Positions 1-6,960 of a DNA stretch of 21,710 nt are shown here, in pieces. Every line of letters starts with the position of its first letter. Position 1 is the first letter of the stretch. A model generated the notes under the pieces. The model searched no databases and was not told the origin of the DNA. It saw nothing but the letters and a program-made list of their open reading frames with translations. The translations under genes and the position numbers were made by a program. Source of the DNA: a virus; the IMG/VR virus record IMGVR_UViG_3300014501_001236, positions 1-21,710 of that record; one strand, written 5' to 3'.

Positions 1-351
1 CTTCCGGCGGCGGCGGACCTCACGAGCGGTGGAACTGTGAACCCGCAGTTCTACTTCGTGACCGTCAACTCGTCCGGGCAGATCAACTTCACGGGCGCTG
101 GAGCCGTCGCCGATGGCGTGGTCCAGGACAAGCCCAACGCGCAGGGAGTTGAGGGCGAGGTCGCGATCCTTGGAATCACCAAGCTCGTGACCGGCGCTGC
201 GCTCAACAACGGCGACCCACTCATGGCCAACGCCAGTGGCCAGGCCATCACTGCAACCTCCGGCAATTTCGTGCGGGCACGCGCACTGGCGGCATCGGGC
301 GGCGCTGGCGTGATTATCCCTGCGCTGCTTCTCGGCCCGTACAAGATGTAG
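1..351 (+). CDS. Capsid cement/decoration-like protein, 5' end missing
   Basis: The reading frame is open from the first base of the window, so the gene probably starts upstream. The GTG at 37 would give a 104-residue product but lies inside the open frame. The sequence is rich in Gly, Ala and Val. It has a pattern of short beta segments: a 'DGVVQDKPNA' stretch, then a 'GDPLMANASGQAI' stretch, and a C-terminal 'VIIPALLLGPYKM'. This pattern is typical of the small capsid cement proteins (DUF2190-like) that often sit directly upstream of the major capsid gene in siphoviruses. That is also its position here, 27 bases before the capsid gene. The likely role is decorating or stabilising the outer capsid surface. 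The family call rests on pattern and position only. Confidence 0.6.
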   Translation, partial: LPAAADLTSGGTVNPQFYFVTVNSSGQINFTGAGAVADGVVQDKPNAQGVEGEVAILGITKLVTGAALNNGDPLMANASGQAITATSGNFVRARALAASGGAGVIIPALLLGPYKM

Positions 352-378
352 CCGTTCATCACATAGGAGAAATCACAA

Positions 379-1392
379 ATGCCTCAGCCAACACTACAAG
401 ACGTCCACGTCAATCGCCCGCTGACGAATGTTTCAGTGGCCTACCTTCAGGAGGCCGCCGGAGTTGAATTCGTCGCCGACAAGGCCTTCCCCGCCGTCCC
501 CGTCGAGAACAAAAGCGATCTCTATTACACCTACGCGCGGGCCGACTTCAACCGCGACGAGATGCAGAAGCGTGCGCTCGCCACCGAATCCGCCGGCACC
601 GGTTACAACCTGAACTCCACCGGCACGTACAACTGCGACGTCTGGTCGCTGCACAAGGATGTGGATGATCAGATCCGCTCCAACAGCGACTCGCCGCTCG
701 CCCCCGACCGCGACGCCACCATCTTCCTGACTCAAAAGGCGCTGATCCGGCGCGAGAATCAGTGGGTCACGAAGTTCTTCGGCACCGGCATCTGGACCAA
801 CAACGTCACCGGCCAGGCGACCGGGGACTCCACGCACGTCATCTATTGGGACTCCGGGAACTATCCGAACGGCAACCCCATCACGGACATTCGCCACGCG
901 AAGACCCAGATGCGCCTGTCGAGCGGCGGCTTCGCGCCGAACATCTTCGTGGTCAGCCGCCCGGTGTTCGACAAGCTCGTGGATCACCCCGACTTCATCG
1001 ACCGCACCAAGTACGGCCAGACTGCGCCGAACCCGGCAGTAGCCACTCGTCAGATCATGGCCGAGATTCTCGAACTGGAGGATGTCCTCGTCATCGACGC
1101 CGTTTACAACACGGCGGCGGAAGGCGCGGCCGAATCCAACGCGTTCATCGGCGGCATGAGCGCGGCGCTGTTTTACCGCCCGAAGAATGCTGGCCTGATG
1201 ACTCCCAGCGCCGGGTACGTCTTCAACTGGACCGGCTTGATCGGAACGACCGGTGGCGCCGGCGTCCGCATCAAGACGTTCCGCATGGAGCACCTGGCTT
1301 CGGATCGCGTCGAGATCGACTCGGCGTTCGATATGCGCCTGGTCTCCCCGGACCTGGGCTTCTTCTTCAACAACGTGATCTCGGCGGTGTAG
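379..1392 (+). CDS. Major capsid protein
   Basis: This 337-residue protein resembles the major capsid family of many actinobacterial and proteobacterial siphophages. It has an N-terminal 'FVADKAFPAVPV' followed by a Tyr/Asp-rich 'YARADFNRDE' segment. A 'LHKDVDDQIRSNSD' helix follows, then 'DRDATIFLTQKALIRRE', and a C-terminal 'FRMEHLASDRVEID' strand. The length is normal for a capsid protein without a fused protease. It should form the icosahedral shell, probably with the HK97 fold, although the fold is inferred. A strong Shine-Dalgarno run, AGGAGAAA at about 365-371, precedes the ATG and fits high expression. No scaffold or protease domain is visible. The upstream cement-like gene and downstream neck genes support the call. 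Confidence 0.88.
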   Translation: MPQPTLQDVHVNRPLTNVSVAYLQEAAGVEFVADKAFPAVPVENKSDLYYTYARADFNRDEMQKRALATESAGTGYNLNSTGTYNCDVWSLHKDVDDQIRSNSDSPLAPDRDATIFLTQKALIRRENQWVTKFFGTGIWTNNVTGQATGDSTHVIYWDSGNYPNGNPITDIRHAKTQMRLSSGGFAPNIFVVSRPVFDKLVDHPDFIDRTKYGQTAPNPAVATRQIMAEILELEDVLVIDAVYNTAAEGAAESNAFIGGMSAALFYRPKNAGLMTPSAGYVFNWTGLIGTTGGAGVRIKTFRMEHLASDRVEIDSAFDMRLVSPDLGFFFNNVISAV

Positions 1393-1394
1393 CC

Positions 1395-1685
1395 ATGATG
1401 CTTCGCCGTGAATCGTGGGCTCGGCTGACCAGGGGTCTGGTTCCGCCGCTTTACGTTCTGCACCCGTGGCAGGGCTTTACGCCGTCTGACATCGGCGACG
1501 AGTATCCCGCGCCCGATGCCACCAACAAGGTGCAGTTGACGCGCGCACGGCAACTCTACGAGCAACGCCGGATCGGGACCCAGGCAGAAGCGGAGCGGGC
1601 GCTCTCCAGGCTTCCAAAACAGGAACCGGCCAAGCCGGGAAAGGAGAAAAGACATGGCAGTCAAAGTGGAAAAAACGCCCGTTAA
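1395..1685 (+). CDS. Small hypothetical virion-region protein
   Basis: I do not recognise this 96-residue protein. The start is the ATG at 1395, three bases after the capsid stop codon, with a second ATG at 1398. The frame is open further upstream, but that part lies inside the capsid gene in another frame and is not expected to be translated. The N-terminal half has a 'PLYVLHPWQGFTPSDIGDE' segment followed by a helical 'TRARQLYEQRRIGTQAEAER' segment. The tail is Lys/Arg/Pro-rich and basic. The 3' end overlaps the next gene by 32 bases, which suggests translational coupling. The position after the capsid gene points to a head or neck accessory role, but no function can be assigned. Its reality rests on tight packing in the operon. 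Confidence 0.6.
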   Translation: MMLRRESWARLTRGLVPPLYVLHPWQGFTPSDIGDEYPAPDATNKVQLTRARQLYEQRRIGTQAEAERALSRLPKQEPAKPGKEKRHGSQSGKNAR

Positions 1686-1962
1686 CGCTCCGGAGTTTCA
1701 GAGCGCGGGTCCACAGGCAAACTTCAAAGGCACCTATCCATCGAAGCAGAAGCAGTTCCTTTCGGCGGTCCAGACCGGCACGGGCGCGTCGCAGAACATC
1801 GCACATGGGTTGGGCGCGGCGCCTGCGGGCGTACTGGTCTCCTGCACGGACAACAGCGGGAGCACCAACGTCTTCACGGTCGCCGAAGGAACGCACGACG
1901 CAACCAACGTGAAGGTGACGGTAACGACGGGGGCCAAGTACAAGATCCTGGCCTGGCTCTGA
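1654..1962 (+). CDS. Small virion protein with an 'HGLG' beta motif
   Basis: This 102-residue protein is preceded by a good Shine-Dalgarno sequence (AAGGAG) about 8 bases before the ATG. The first 35 residues look unstructured. The remainder is beta-rich and contains 'QNIAHGLGAAPAGVLVSC', a pattern common in small phage surface or fibre-like domains ('AHGLG..P..V'). It ends in 'YKILAWL', as if in a final buried strand. It may be an external decoration or fibre-like protein, but I cannot name a family with certainty. It overlaps the preceding small gene and lies five bases before the next one. Confidence 0.65.
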   Translation: MAVKVEKTPVNAPEFQSAGPQANFKGTYPSKQKQFLSAVQTGTGASQNIAHGLGAAPAGVLVSCTDNSGSTNVFTVAEGTHDATNVKVTVTTGAKYKILAWL

Positions 1963-1967
1963 TTCCA

Positions 1968-2294
1968 ATGAAAGCAAACTCGTTCGGCAGTATCCCGGTC
2001 CCGACGCCTGGTACGCCCGCCCGCGTTACCAGTGACACGAATCTCCGCGTGGAACGGATGCGATTCGCCGCGGTGATCGGGCAGACTGGGCGCGTATTCC
2101 TGGGCGTCTCCGGCATGAACAAGGCGAACGGCACGGGCGTGATCAAGGAGTTCTGGCCAACCGGCTCTGGCGGTGGCGTCGCGGATGCGTTCGACATCTG
2201 GGCGGAGGACTCCAGGCATTCGCTGGTGCCATCGGACTACTACATCGATGCCAACAACGCGGGCGAGGGACTGATCGTTGCCTACTGGACCTGA
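1968..2294 (+). CDS. Hypothetical structural protein, 108 aa
   Basis: This 108-residue protein is of unrecognised family. It has a Pro-rich N-terminus ('GSIPVPTPGTPARV') followed by short predicted beta strands such as 'MRFAAVIGQTGRVFLGVSGM'. It ends in 'GEGLIVAYWT'. The start at 1968 lies five bases after the preceding stop, and the next gene begins one base after its own stop, so it is clearly part of the operon. By position it is a head-surface or neck protein. No catalytic motif, membrane segment or signal peptide is visible. Confidence 0.6.
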   Translation: MKANSFGSIPVPTPGTPARVTSDTNLRVERMRFAAVIGQTGRVFLGVSGMNKANGTGVIKEFWPTGSGGGVADAFDIWAEDSRHSLVPSDYYIDANNAGEGLIVAYWT

Positions 2295-2295
2295 G

Positions 2296-2619
2296 ATGCC
2301 GAACTGGCCCAGCATTGAAGCGTTCGTGGACGGCGTCGTTGCGCAGACGTTCGGCGAGCCGGTGGTGTACCAACCGGTGCAGGCAGGCGCGGCGCAGGGA
2401 AGCCCGTTCACGGTGACGGCGGTGCGCCATCTGCGGCCGCGCGAGGAGTCCGGCGCGATGGCGAGCTTCGAGGAGATTTCGGTAAATCCATCCGACTTTG
2501 CGACCCCGCCGGCTAAAGGCGATTGGGTAACTGCCTGGGGCACGCAGTACGTGGTTACAACGGTGCGCCAGCCCGACGCTTACGGCATGCTCAACCTGGC
2601 ACTTCTTCAGCGCTCGTGA
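2296..2619 (+). CDS. Head-tail joining/stopper-like protein
   Basis: This 107-residue protein is read from the ATG at 2296. An in-frame TTG at 2278 lies inside the previous gene and is unlikely to be the start. The C-terminal half has the layout of small head-tail joining proteins: 'AKGDWVTAWGTQYVVTTV' followed by 'GMLNLALLQRS'. In that family a 'GD.V...G..Y.V' beta hairpin precedes a final hydrophobic strand. Such proteins complete the head after DNA packaging and dock the tail. The position between capsid-associated genes and a tail-terminator-like gene agrees. The family assignment is by pattern and order. The stop codon overlaps the next start in a GTGA arrangement. Confidence 0.6.
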   Translation: MPNWPSIEAFVDGVVAQTFGEPVVYQPVQAGAAQGSPFTVTAVRHLRPREESGAMASFEEISVNPSDFATPPAKGDWVTAWGTQYVVTTVRQPDAYGMLNLALLQRS

Positions 2620-3119
2620 TCAATCCGAAAACAATACTTGGCGAGTGGGTGACCGCGCTCCAGTCCTGCCCGGAATTGGTAACAGCAATCGGCGGCGACG
2701 GCGCCAACGTCCGCGCGTTCATGGAGGGCCTGGCTACCGACAACAATCTGCGGCTTGCTATCCTCCAGATGCCGCCCGGCTCCATCCTGGTAGCGTGGAA
2801 CGGCACGACGCCGCGCCGTCTCACTGGCGGGGCGCTACACTTCGCGCATCGCTTCTCGATTTACCTGCGCGCTCCCGAACAGAATTCCACCGCCACGTAT
2901 GCCGATCTGTTCTGGCTGCTGGTAAGCGCCATACCAACGGGTGCTCCATCATGGGCGTCGCTCTTGCATTTCCAGATCGACCCCGATTGCTACCCGATGG
3001 ACATGGACCTTCCGTCCGCGCAGCGAAACACCGTTGTGGTGAGCGCAGATGGGGCAACGCTCGACTATTTCGAAGTGCAAGCAACGCTCGTGGAGCAAGG
3101 CAATCCCGGCGGGGAATGA
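2616..3119 (+). CDS. Tail terminator / tail completion-like protein
   Basis: The 167-residue product is read from the GTG at 2616, which overlaps the preceding stop as GTGA and suggests coupled translation. The frame is open further upstream, but only as an overlap with the preceding gene. The protein has a helical N-terminus ('ILGEWVTALQSCPELVTAI'). An 'HRFSIYLRAPE' strand and a 'YADLFWLLVSAIP' helix follow, then a C-terminal strand ending near 'FEVQATLVEQ'. This layout, its size and its place between a head-tail joining-like gene and the tail tube gene fit the gpU/tail-terminator group, which caps the tail tube at the head end. The family is inferred from layout, not from a diagnostic motif. 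Confidence 0.55.
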   Translation: MINPKTILGEWVTALQSCPELVTAIGGDGANVRAFMEGLATDNNLRLAILQMPPGSILVAWNGTTPRRLTGGALHFAHRFSIYLRAPEQNSTATYADLFWLLVSAIPTGAPSWASLLHFQIDPDCYPMDMDLPSAQRNTVVVSADGATLDYFEVQATLVEQGNPGGE

Positions 3120-3129
3120 GGAGAACGTT

Positions 3130-3288
3130 ATGGACGGGGTCTTTATGCAATCGCCCGAGGGCGAGATGAAGGAAGTCGAGGCGACTGCCGCAGCGCTCAC
3201 GCCGCTCATGGTCGCCGGGTGGCACCAGGTTCCACCACCGGTGGCCACGAACCAGAAGCCGCCAACTGCGGCTGAGGAGAAGAAATAG
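3130..3288 (+). CDS. Small 52-residue phage protein with a C-terminal 'GW' motif
   Basis: The open frame extends upstream, but the ATG at 3130 has a strong Shine-Dalgarno run (GAGGAGAA, about 3118-3125) and lies ten bases after the previous stop, so it is preferred. The product starts 'MDGVFMQSPEGEMKEVEA', then 'LTPLMVAGWHQVPPPVA', and has a Lys/Glu tail. It resembles very small proteins found among phage neck genes that carry a 'V..P.G....V......L...GW..V' pattern. Their function is not established to my knowledge. The stop lies one base before the tail tube start. Confidence 0.6.
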   Translation: MDGVFMQSPEGEMKEVEATAAALTPLMVAGWHQVPPPVATNQKPPTAAEEKK

Positions 3289-3289
3289 C

Positions 3290-4318
3290 ATGGCGAACAT
3301 CAACGAATTGATGGAAGGTTGGGGATTCGGCAAACAGACCGCCATCGGAACGGCGAATCTGGTCGCCGCCATCTGGCGTCATACCAATCTCAACACCAAG
3401 CCGTGGGCGAAGGTCCCGGTGAACGAGGACGACCGGGCTGAAATCGGCAAGGGACACGAATTCCCGACGCAGCTCTTCAAGTCGCACTACAACACGCCGG
3501 CCTTCGAGATTTCGAAGTACGCTTCCTCGGAGTTCCTCGCGTGGGCGATGTCTTTCGGTCTGGGCAACGTCACCGTGAGTGGCAGCGGTCCTTACACATA
3601 CACCATCGTTCCGGCGCTGGGAGCCACGAACCCGACCGGCCTCGAGCTGCCGTACTTCTCGTTCGTGCAGCAGATCCGCCCCGGTGGGTCCGCGGTGCTG
3701 GACGAGATGCTGGTGGGCTGCGCCGTCAAATCGTGGAAGCTCTCCATCAAGAACTCGCCCGGCCGCGCCAGCGCGATGTGCTCGGCGGAATGCGTTACGA
3801 CCGGGCAGTACACGTCGCCCAGCGGCATCACGCTGCCGGCCATCTCCACGCCGCACGAGTTCAATGCCGGGATGATCAGCGCTCTGACGTTCAACGGCAT
3901 CAACTACCTCTCCGGCGGCAGCGCCAAGCAGTTCGTGTCCATGGACGCCTCCTGGGAGAACAACTTCCGGCCCGGCTTCTTCCCCGGCTCGGGCGCTCAA
4001 GATGGCTACCAGATCCAGGGTCGCTTTGAGTGGGGCGACCGCGTCTTCGCCGTGCAGTTTGTGGTGCGCGTCCAGGCTGGATCGACCGAGTATGCGAACC
4101 TGATCAACCAGACAACCGGGACCGCCACGTTCACTGCGACGCGCGACGCCAACAATTCCTTCACGATGCTGATCCAGAAGATGGGCTTCAACGTCGCCGA
4201 ACTCGGAAACACCGATGGCATCGTGACGCTCCAGATCACCGGTGTGCAACTCTACGACCCCACCAACGGCATGGTGACGATGACCATCACCACGCCGCTA
4301 CAGGGCATCTGCCAATAG
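3290..4318 (+). CDS. Major tail tube protein
   Basis: This 342-residue protein is positioned where the major tail tube gene lies in siphoviruses, after neck genes and before the chaperone and tape measure genes. It has an N-terminal 'WGFGKQTAIGTANL' segment typical of this tail tube group. Many beta strands follow, including 'SWKLSIKNSPGRASAMCSAE', a duplicated-domain-like layout, and 'RFEWGDRVFAVQFVVRV' towards the C-terminus. Tail tube subunits stack as hexameric rings through which DNA passes. The length is at the upper end for the family and suggests an extra surface domain. A strong GAGGAG Shine-Dalgarno lies about 10 bases before the ATG, in keeping with a highly expressed protein. Confidence 0.82.
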   Translation: MANINELMEGWGFGKQTAIGTANLVAAIWRHTNLNTKPWAKVPVNEDDRAEIGKGHEFPTQLFKSHYNTPAFEISKYASSEFLAWAMSFGLGNVTVSGSGPYTYTIVPALGATNPTGLELPYFSFVQQIRPGGSAVLDEMLVGCAVKSWKLSIKNSPGRASAMCSAECVTTGQYTSPSGITLPAISTPHEFNAGMISALTFNGINYLSGGSAKQFVSMDASWENNFRPGFFPGSGAQDGYQIQGRFEWGDRVFAVQFVVRVQAGSTEYANLINQTTGTATFTATRDANNSFTMLIQKMGFNVAELGNTDGIVTLQITGVQLYDPTNGMVTMTITTPLQGICQ

Positions 4319-4327
4319 GAGTCTTGA

Positions 4328-4936
4328 ATGGAAACCGAAAAGAAAGCGGGCTTCGACGCATCGAAGCCTTTCGTGGTGCCGATCCTTTCGGGCGGCGAGA
4401 AGAGTTGCGAAGTGCGGTTCCCTTCGGACGAGGAGGGGTGTGCGTGGGCGCGCGCGCAGCGCACGGTGCGGCATTTCCTCGGACGCGGGAAGTCGCAGAG
4501 CGAGGATGTGGACCTGCCGAAGATCAACGCCGAACTGTTCGCCAAGATCCGCACGGACAAAGACGGTCCCGAGTTCGATGATGCCGAGGCCGGCATGGTG
4601 ATCGGTCGAATTGAACGGTGCGCCGTGGCCAGCGTGGAACGCGAAGGCATCAACTACCGGATCGAGATGAAGGTCCCCGGCGCACGTGTGGTTCATGTGC
4701 TGCGGATGCCGACCGCAAAGGAGATGCAGGACCACGAGCGGGCTTCGACAAGCGTTGTGGCCGCGCGGCGGTCGGTCGAGACGCGTGCGTTTCTGGAGCC
4801 GAGCGGCGCGCTCTACGAGAAGCTGCACATCTCACATGATGGCTACGCCGGCGCGGTGCCAATCGTTCACAAGTCGGCGGCGGTGTCCGAGGTGATCGCT
4901 CAACTGGCCATCGAGGCTGACGAAGACCCGGAATAA
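4328..4936 (+). CDS. Tail assembly chaperone-like protein (G position)
   Basis: The 202-residue product follows the tail tube gene and precedes the tape measure region, which is the usual site of the lambda G-type tail assembly chaperone. That chaperone binds the tape measure protein during tail assembly. I do not see a diagnostic motif. What is visible is a charged N-terminus and a 'EEGCAWARAQRTVRHFLGRG' helix. A beta-rich middle ('GINYRIEMKVPGARVVHVL') and a helical C-terminus ending in an acidic run follow. The Shine-Dalgarno TAGGAG overlaps the previous stop codon. The next gene is in the -1 frame relative to this one, and a candidate slip site and stem-loop lie at the junction, the arrangement used for G/GT frameshift fusion in lambda. 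The role is mainly positional inference. Confidence 0.6.
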   Translation: METEKKAGFDASKPFVVPILSGGEKSCEVRFPSDEEGCAWARAQRTVRHFLGRGKSQSEDVDLPKINAELFAKIRTDKDGPEFDDAEAGMVIGRIERCAVASVEREGINYRIEMKVPGARVVHVLRMPTAKEMQDHERASTSVVAARRSVETRAFLEPSGALYEKLHISHDGYAGAVPIVHKSAAVSEVIAQLAIEADEDPE

Positions 4937-4939
4937 CTG

Positions 4940-4969
4940 CGCCCGGCGACTGGCCGGAAGAGCCGGGCG
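4940..4969 (+). promoter_or_regulatory. GC-rich stem-loop, candidate frameshift stimulator
   Basis: Positions 4940-4947 (CGCCCGGC) are perfectly complementary to 4962-4969 (GCCGGGCG), giving an 8-bp all G/C stem with a 14-base loop. It starts three bases after the stop codon of the chaperone-like gene and six bases after the heptamer CCCGGAA at 4927-4933. No T-tract follows, so a Rho-independent terminator is unlikely. The spacing suits a stimulator of -1 ribosomal frameshifting, but the heptamer is not a canonical X_XXY_YYZ slip site. Confidence 0.4.
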
Positions 4970-4989
4970 TCCGATTCCTGATCCGGTCG

Positions 4990-5367
4990 GTGCTGCGCCA
5001 AGGCGGGCTGTGTGGCGCTGAGGAGGATTGTCCTGACCGCGTCCTCCGCTGCCGGAAGTGCGGTCACTCAGCGCAGGCAGAGTTGGATGGCTGCCCCGCG
5101 TGTGGGGCGGATTGGAAGGCCATTGACGTCAGCCACGGGCCGGGCTGTCCGAAGAACCTGCTCGAAGAGGCGATGGACACGCCGAACGGCGCGTTGGTCC
5201 GGCGATGCTTCCGCATTTTGAACGCAAAGAGTATCGGACTGACGATCACGCTGGCGGATGTTACGGAGGAGGAGTTCCGCGTGCTGGAACTCATCGAAGC
5301 CGAGCGCCAGGAACAGATGAGAGCCGGAGGTGCCGACGATCAGATATCGAGGCAGGCCGCAAGTTAG
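4990..5367 (+). CDS. Zinc-ribbon protein in the tail chaperone T position
   Basis: Read from the GTG at 4990 the product has 125 residues. The frame is open back to 4921 with GC-rich third codon positions, yet has no ATG, GTG or TTG before 4990. The GTG also lacks a clear Shine-Dalgarno. The protein may therefore be made as a -1 frameshift extension of the upstream gene. Residues C21-x2-C24 and C35-x2-C38 form a typical zinc ribbon ('CRKCG', 'CPACG'), with further cysteines at 8, 14 and 53. The C-terminal part is helical and acidic ('LADVTEEEFRVLELIEAERQ'). The position before the tape measure gene, although now separated from it by the DUF4365 gene, points to tail assembly. A zinc ribbon there is not usual in textbook systems. 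Confidence 0.6.
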   Translation: MLRQGGLCGAEEDCPDRVLRCRKCGHSAQAELDGCPACGADWKAIDVSHGPGCPKNLLEEAMDTPNGALVRRCFRILNAKSIGLTITLADVTEEEFRVLELIEAERQEQMRAGGADDQISRQAAS

Positions 5368-5409
5368 CTTCCTGCCCGGCGACAGCGTCAATTCATCGCC
5401 CGCGCGGCT

Positions 5410-6390
5410 CTACTTCTTAACCTGAGGGAACTTCAGAGCGCCCCTTTCTCGGAGCATCTCATCGAATCGTCGGGCGAAGGATGGATCGTGCATGCGAGGG
5501 TCCATGTACGCATATGAGACAGTCATCCTGCCGTCATCCTGGCCAGAAAGTTTGTTAAGGAAAGCAACTAGCTCCTGGTTTTCGAACCGCGGCTCGACGT
5601 GCGCCGTACGTCGCCGGAGTTCACGCAGGGCCTCTTCATAGTCTGGCTCTATGTAGCTCATGAGCTCATCGAAGGTTCCCCAGAAAAGGGCGTGATCGTC
5701 ACCCCAAATCGCCGTACTGCGGAGATACCATTCATCAATTGGCGGCACGTGGGCGCAAGAGAGACCCATGCGGAGGCGCAGTTCGATCAGGTGATGGTAA
5801 AACAACCGGCATTCGCCATCGACATCGTCAGGCAGCATCGACCACGGGTCGCCGAAACCGGCACCCTCCCGAAGATGTAAGAAGATCCGATGGAAGTGGG
5901 GTACCTCGCGAAGGATGTTTTCTGAAAACGCCGTGAACCACGATTGAAGTAGTTTCTCCAACACATCAAAACTGGACCCTAAAGATTGCTGCTCTTCAAA
6001 ACGCAGCGAGATGAATTTTGCCCCTGCCCGAGGCACCTGTGAGATTGGCAGGCTCCAATAGACGCCTTTGGTGTCCACATCACACAGAAGAGCGATGACT
6101 GGTACCGGCGTGGCCTTCCACAGGTTGTATGTAGATACGCTGACCGGAACCGAGGTCGTTCCGTTGGTCCATTCCGTGTTCGCCTGTCCCTTTATCTGGC
6201 CCTTGAAAATCCGCCCTGTGACGAGGTTCCTTTCAACAAGTTCGATTTCAGCATCAATGCCGAAATCATTCCTGCCTTCCTGGCGACGGAAAAGCCAACT
6301 CTGTCTCTCGAAAGCAGCTTGGACGTATGTGACAGCGAGATTCGCCGTTTTGTCCGTGTCGAGAGCTCGGGGAAGATTTCTGTCTTGCAT
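5410..6390 (-). CDS. DUF4365-family PD-(D/E)XK nuclease-like cargo protein
   Basis: A lone gene on the opposite strand to the tail operon. The ATG at 6390 gives 326 residues. An upstream GTG at 6441 would add 17 residues, and neither start has a strong ribosome binding site. The ATG leaves the short N-terminal lead usual in this family. The diagnostic block is 'NDFGIDAEIE' (residues 41-50, with D46) followed by 'IFKGQIKGQ' (about 61-69, with Q65-x-K67). These match the D...QxK core of PD-(D/E)XK-like domains in DUF4365 proteins. A 'PVPVIALLCDVDTKGVYW' segment near 95-112 is also typical. Residues 130-326 are helical and unassigned. A nucleic-acid-cleaving role is inferred from the fold. Base composition is visibly lower in GC than the tail genes: positions 5941-6000 hold 24 G/C in 60. 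This suggests separate acquisition. Confidence 0.75.
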   Translation of the reverse strand: MQDRNLPRALDTDKTANLAVTYVQAAFERQSWLFRRQEGRNDFGIDAEIELVERNLVTGRIFKGQIKGQANTEWTNGTTSVPVSVSTYNLWKATPVPVIALLCDVDTKGVYWSLPISQVPRAGAKFISLRFEEQQSLGSSFDVLEKLLQSWFTAFSENILREVPHFHRIFLHLREGAGFGDPWSMLPDDVDGECRLFYHHLIELRLRMGLSCAHVPPIDEWYLRSTAIWGDDHALFWGTFDELMSYIEPDYEEALRELRRRTAHVEPRFENQELVAFLNKLSGQDDGRMTVSYAYMDPRMHDPSFARRFDEMLRERGALKFPQVKK

Positions 6391-6500
6391 CGTTGCGACA
6401 CCGCACAGGTCGCGAAAGCTGTTCAGCGGGACCGATAACACTTGATCGTAACCCTTCCCTCAACCGCAAGCACCTCCAACATGTTGCCTCCGAGGTAGCC

Positions 6501-6959
6501 ATGGCCAGATTCCAAACCGTCATCAGGCACGCCCGCTTTGTCTACTCGCCTTACACCGCGACCGAGATGCAGGGCTTCGCGCAGGTGCTGGCCGATTCTA
6601 TCCGCGTGCGCATCCAGAGCGGGCAGAACATCTACGACCAGGCGGCCGCACCGCTCAAACCGGGTCTGCCGGGCCGACGTGGTTACCCCGACTACAAGGC
6701 GGCGCGCGGGCTAAATCCCGTCCGTGACTGGACCTGGAGCGGGCATACGCTGCGCTGCCTCAAGGTGCTGACCGCGAATGAGAATCGCGCGGCGATTGGG
6801 TTTCTCGACGAAGCCCGTTCCGGGCGCCGGTTGACGGCTTCGCAGATCGCTGCCTTCAACAACCGGCGCGAGGCGCAATGGGGTGTTTCGCCGCGCGACC
6901 GCCAGGCGGTTCTCGCCGCGTTCCAGGCGCGTCCCTTCGTGATGCTCAAGGCAGCTTGA
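6501..6959 (+). CDS. Virion morphogenesis/tail completion-like protein
   Basis: The 152-residue product starts at the ATG at 6501, preceded by GAGG about five bases upstream. The longer open frame back to 6393 overlaps the divergent cargo gene and is not preferred. The order of motifs resembles phage virion morphogenesis (Mu gpG) and HK97 gp10-like proteins. There is a helix around 'QVLADSIRVRIQSG', then a Pro-rich 'AAPLKPGLPGRRGYPDYK' stretch corresponding to 'W.pL...Y...K'. Next come a 'WSGHTLRCLKVL' segment where the family has its 'TG.L' turn and 'ENRAAIGFLD' as its 'a.iGf' strand. The end is 'GVSPRDRQAVLAAF'. Members join tail tube to neck or complete the tail. The match is by pattern. 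The gene ends one base before the tape measure start. Confidence 0.55.
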   Translation: MARFQTVIRHARFVYSPYTATEMQGFAQVLADSIRVRIQSGQNIYDQAAAPLKPGLPGRRGYPDYKAARGLNPVRDWTWSGHTLRCLKVLTANENRAAIGFLDEARSGRRLTASQIAAFNNRREAQWGVSPRDRQAVLAAFQARPFVMLKAA

Positions 6960-6960
6960 A

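Noticed and set aside
433-1293. Long antisense open frame (286 aa) inside the capsid gene
   Set aside because: It mirrors a GC-rich coding strand, has a composition rich in Arg, Val, Gly and Asp without domain features, and the sense gene is well supported.
762-1394. Upstream extension of the small gene at 1395
   Set aside because: It lies wholly inside the capsid gene in another frame and is Arg/His/Pro-rich, as out-of-frame reads are.
3206-4249. Long antisense open frame (347 aa) opposite the tail tube gene
   Set aside because: Same shadow effect from high GC; no motif or ribosome binding site and complete overlap with a confident structural gene.
4940-4969. Stem-loop after the chaperone-like gene as a transcription terminator
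   Set aside because: No T-run follows, and termination here would cut off the rest of the tail operon; a translational role is more consistent.
6442-6500. Minus-strand promoter for the DUF4365 gene (TACGAT-like -10 near the GTG at 6441)
   Set aside because: No acceptable -35 at proper spacing; the match is no better than chance.
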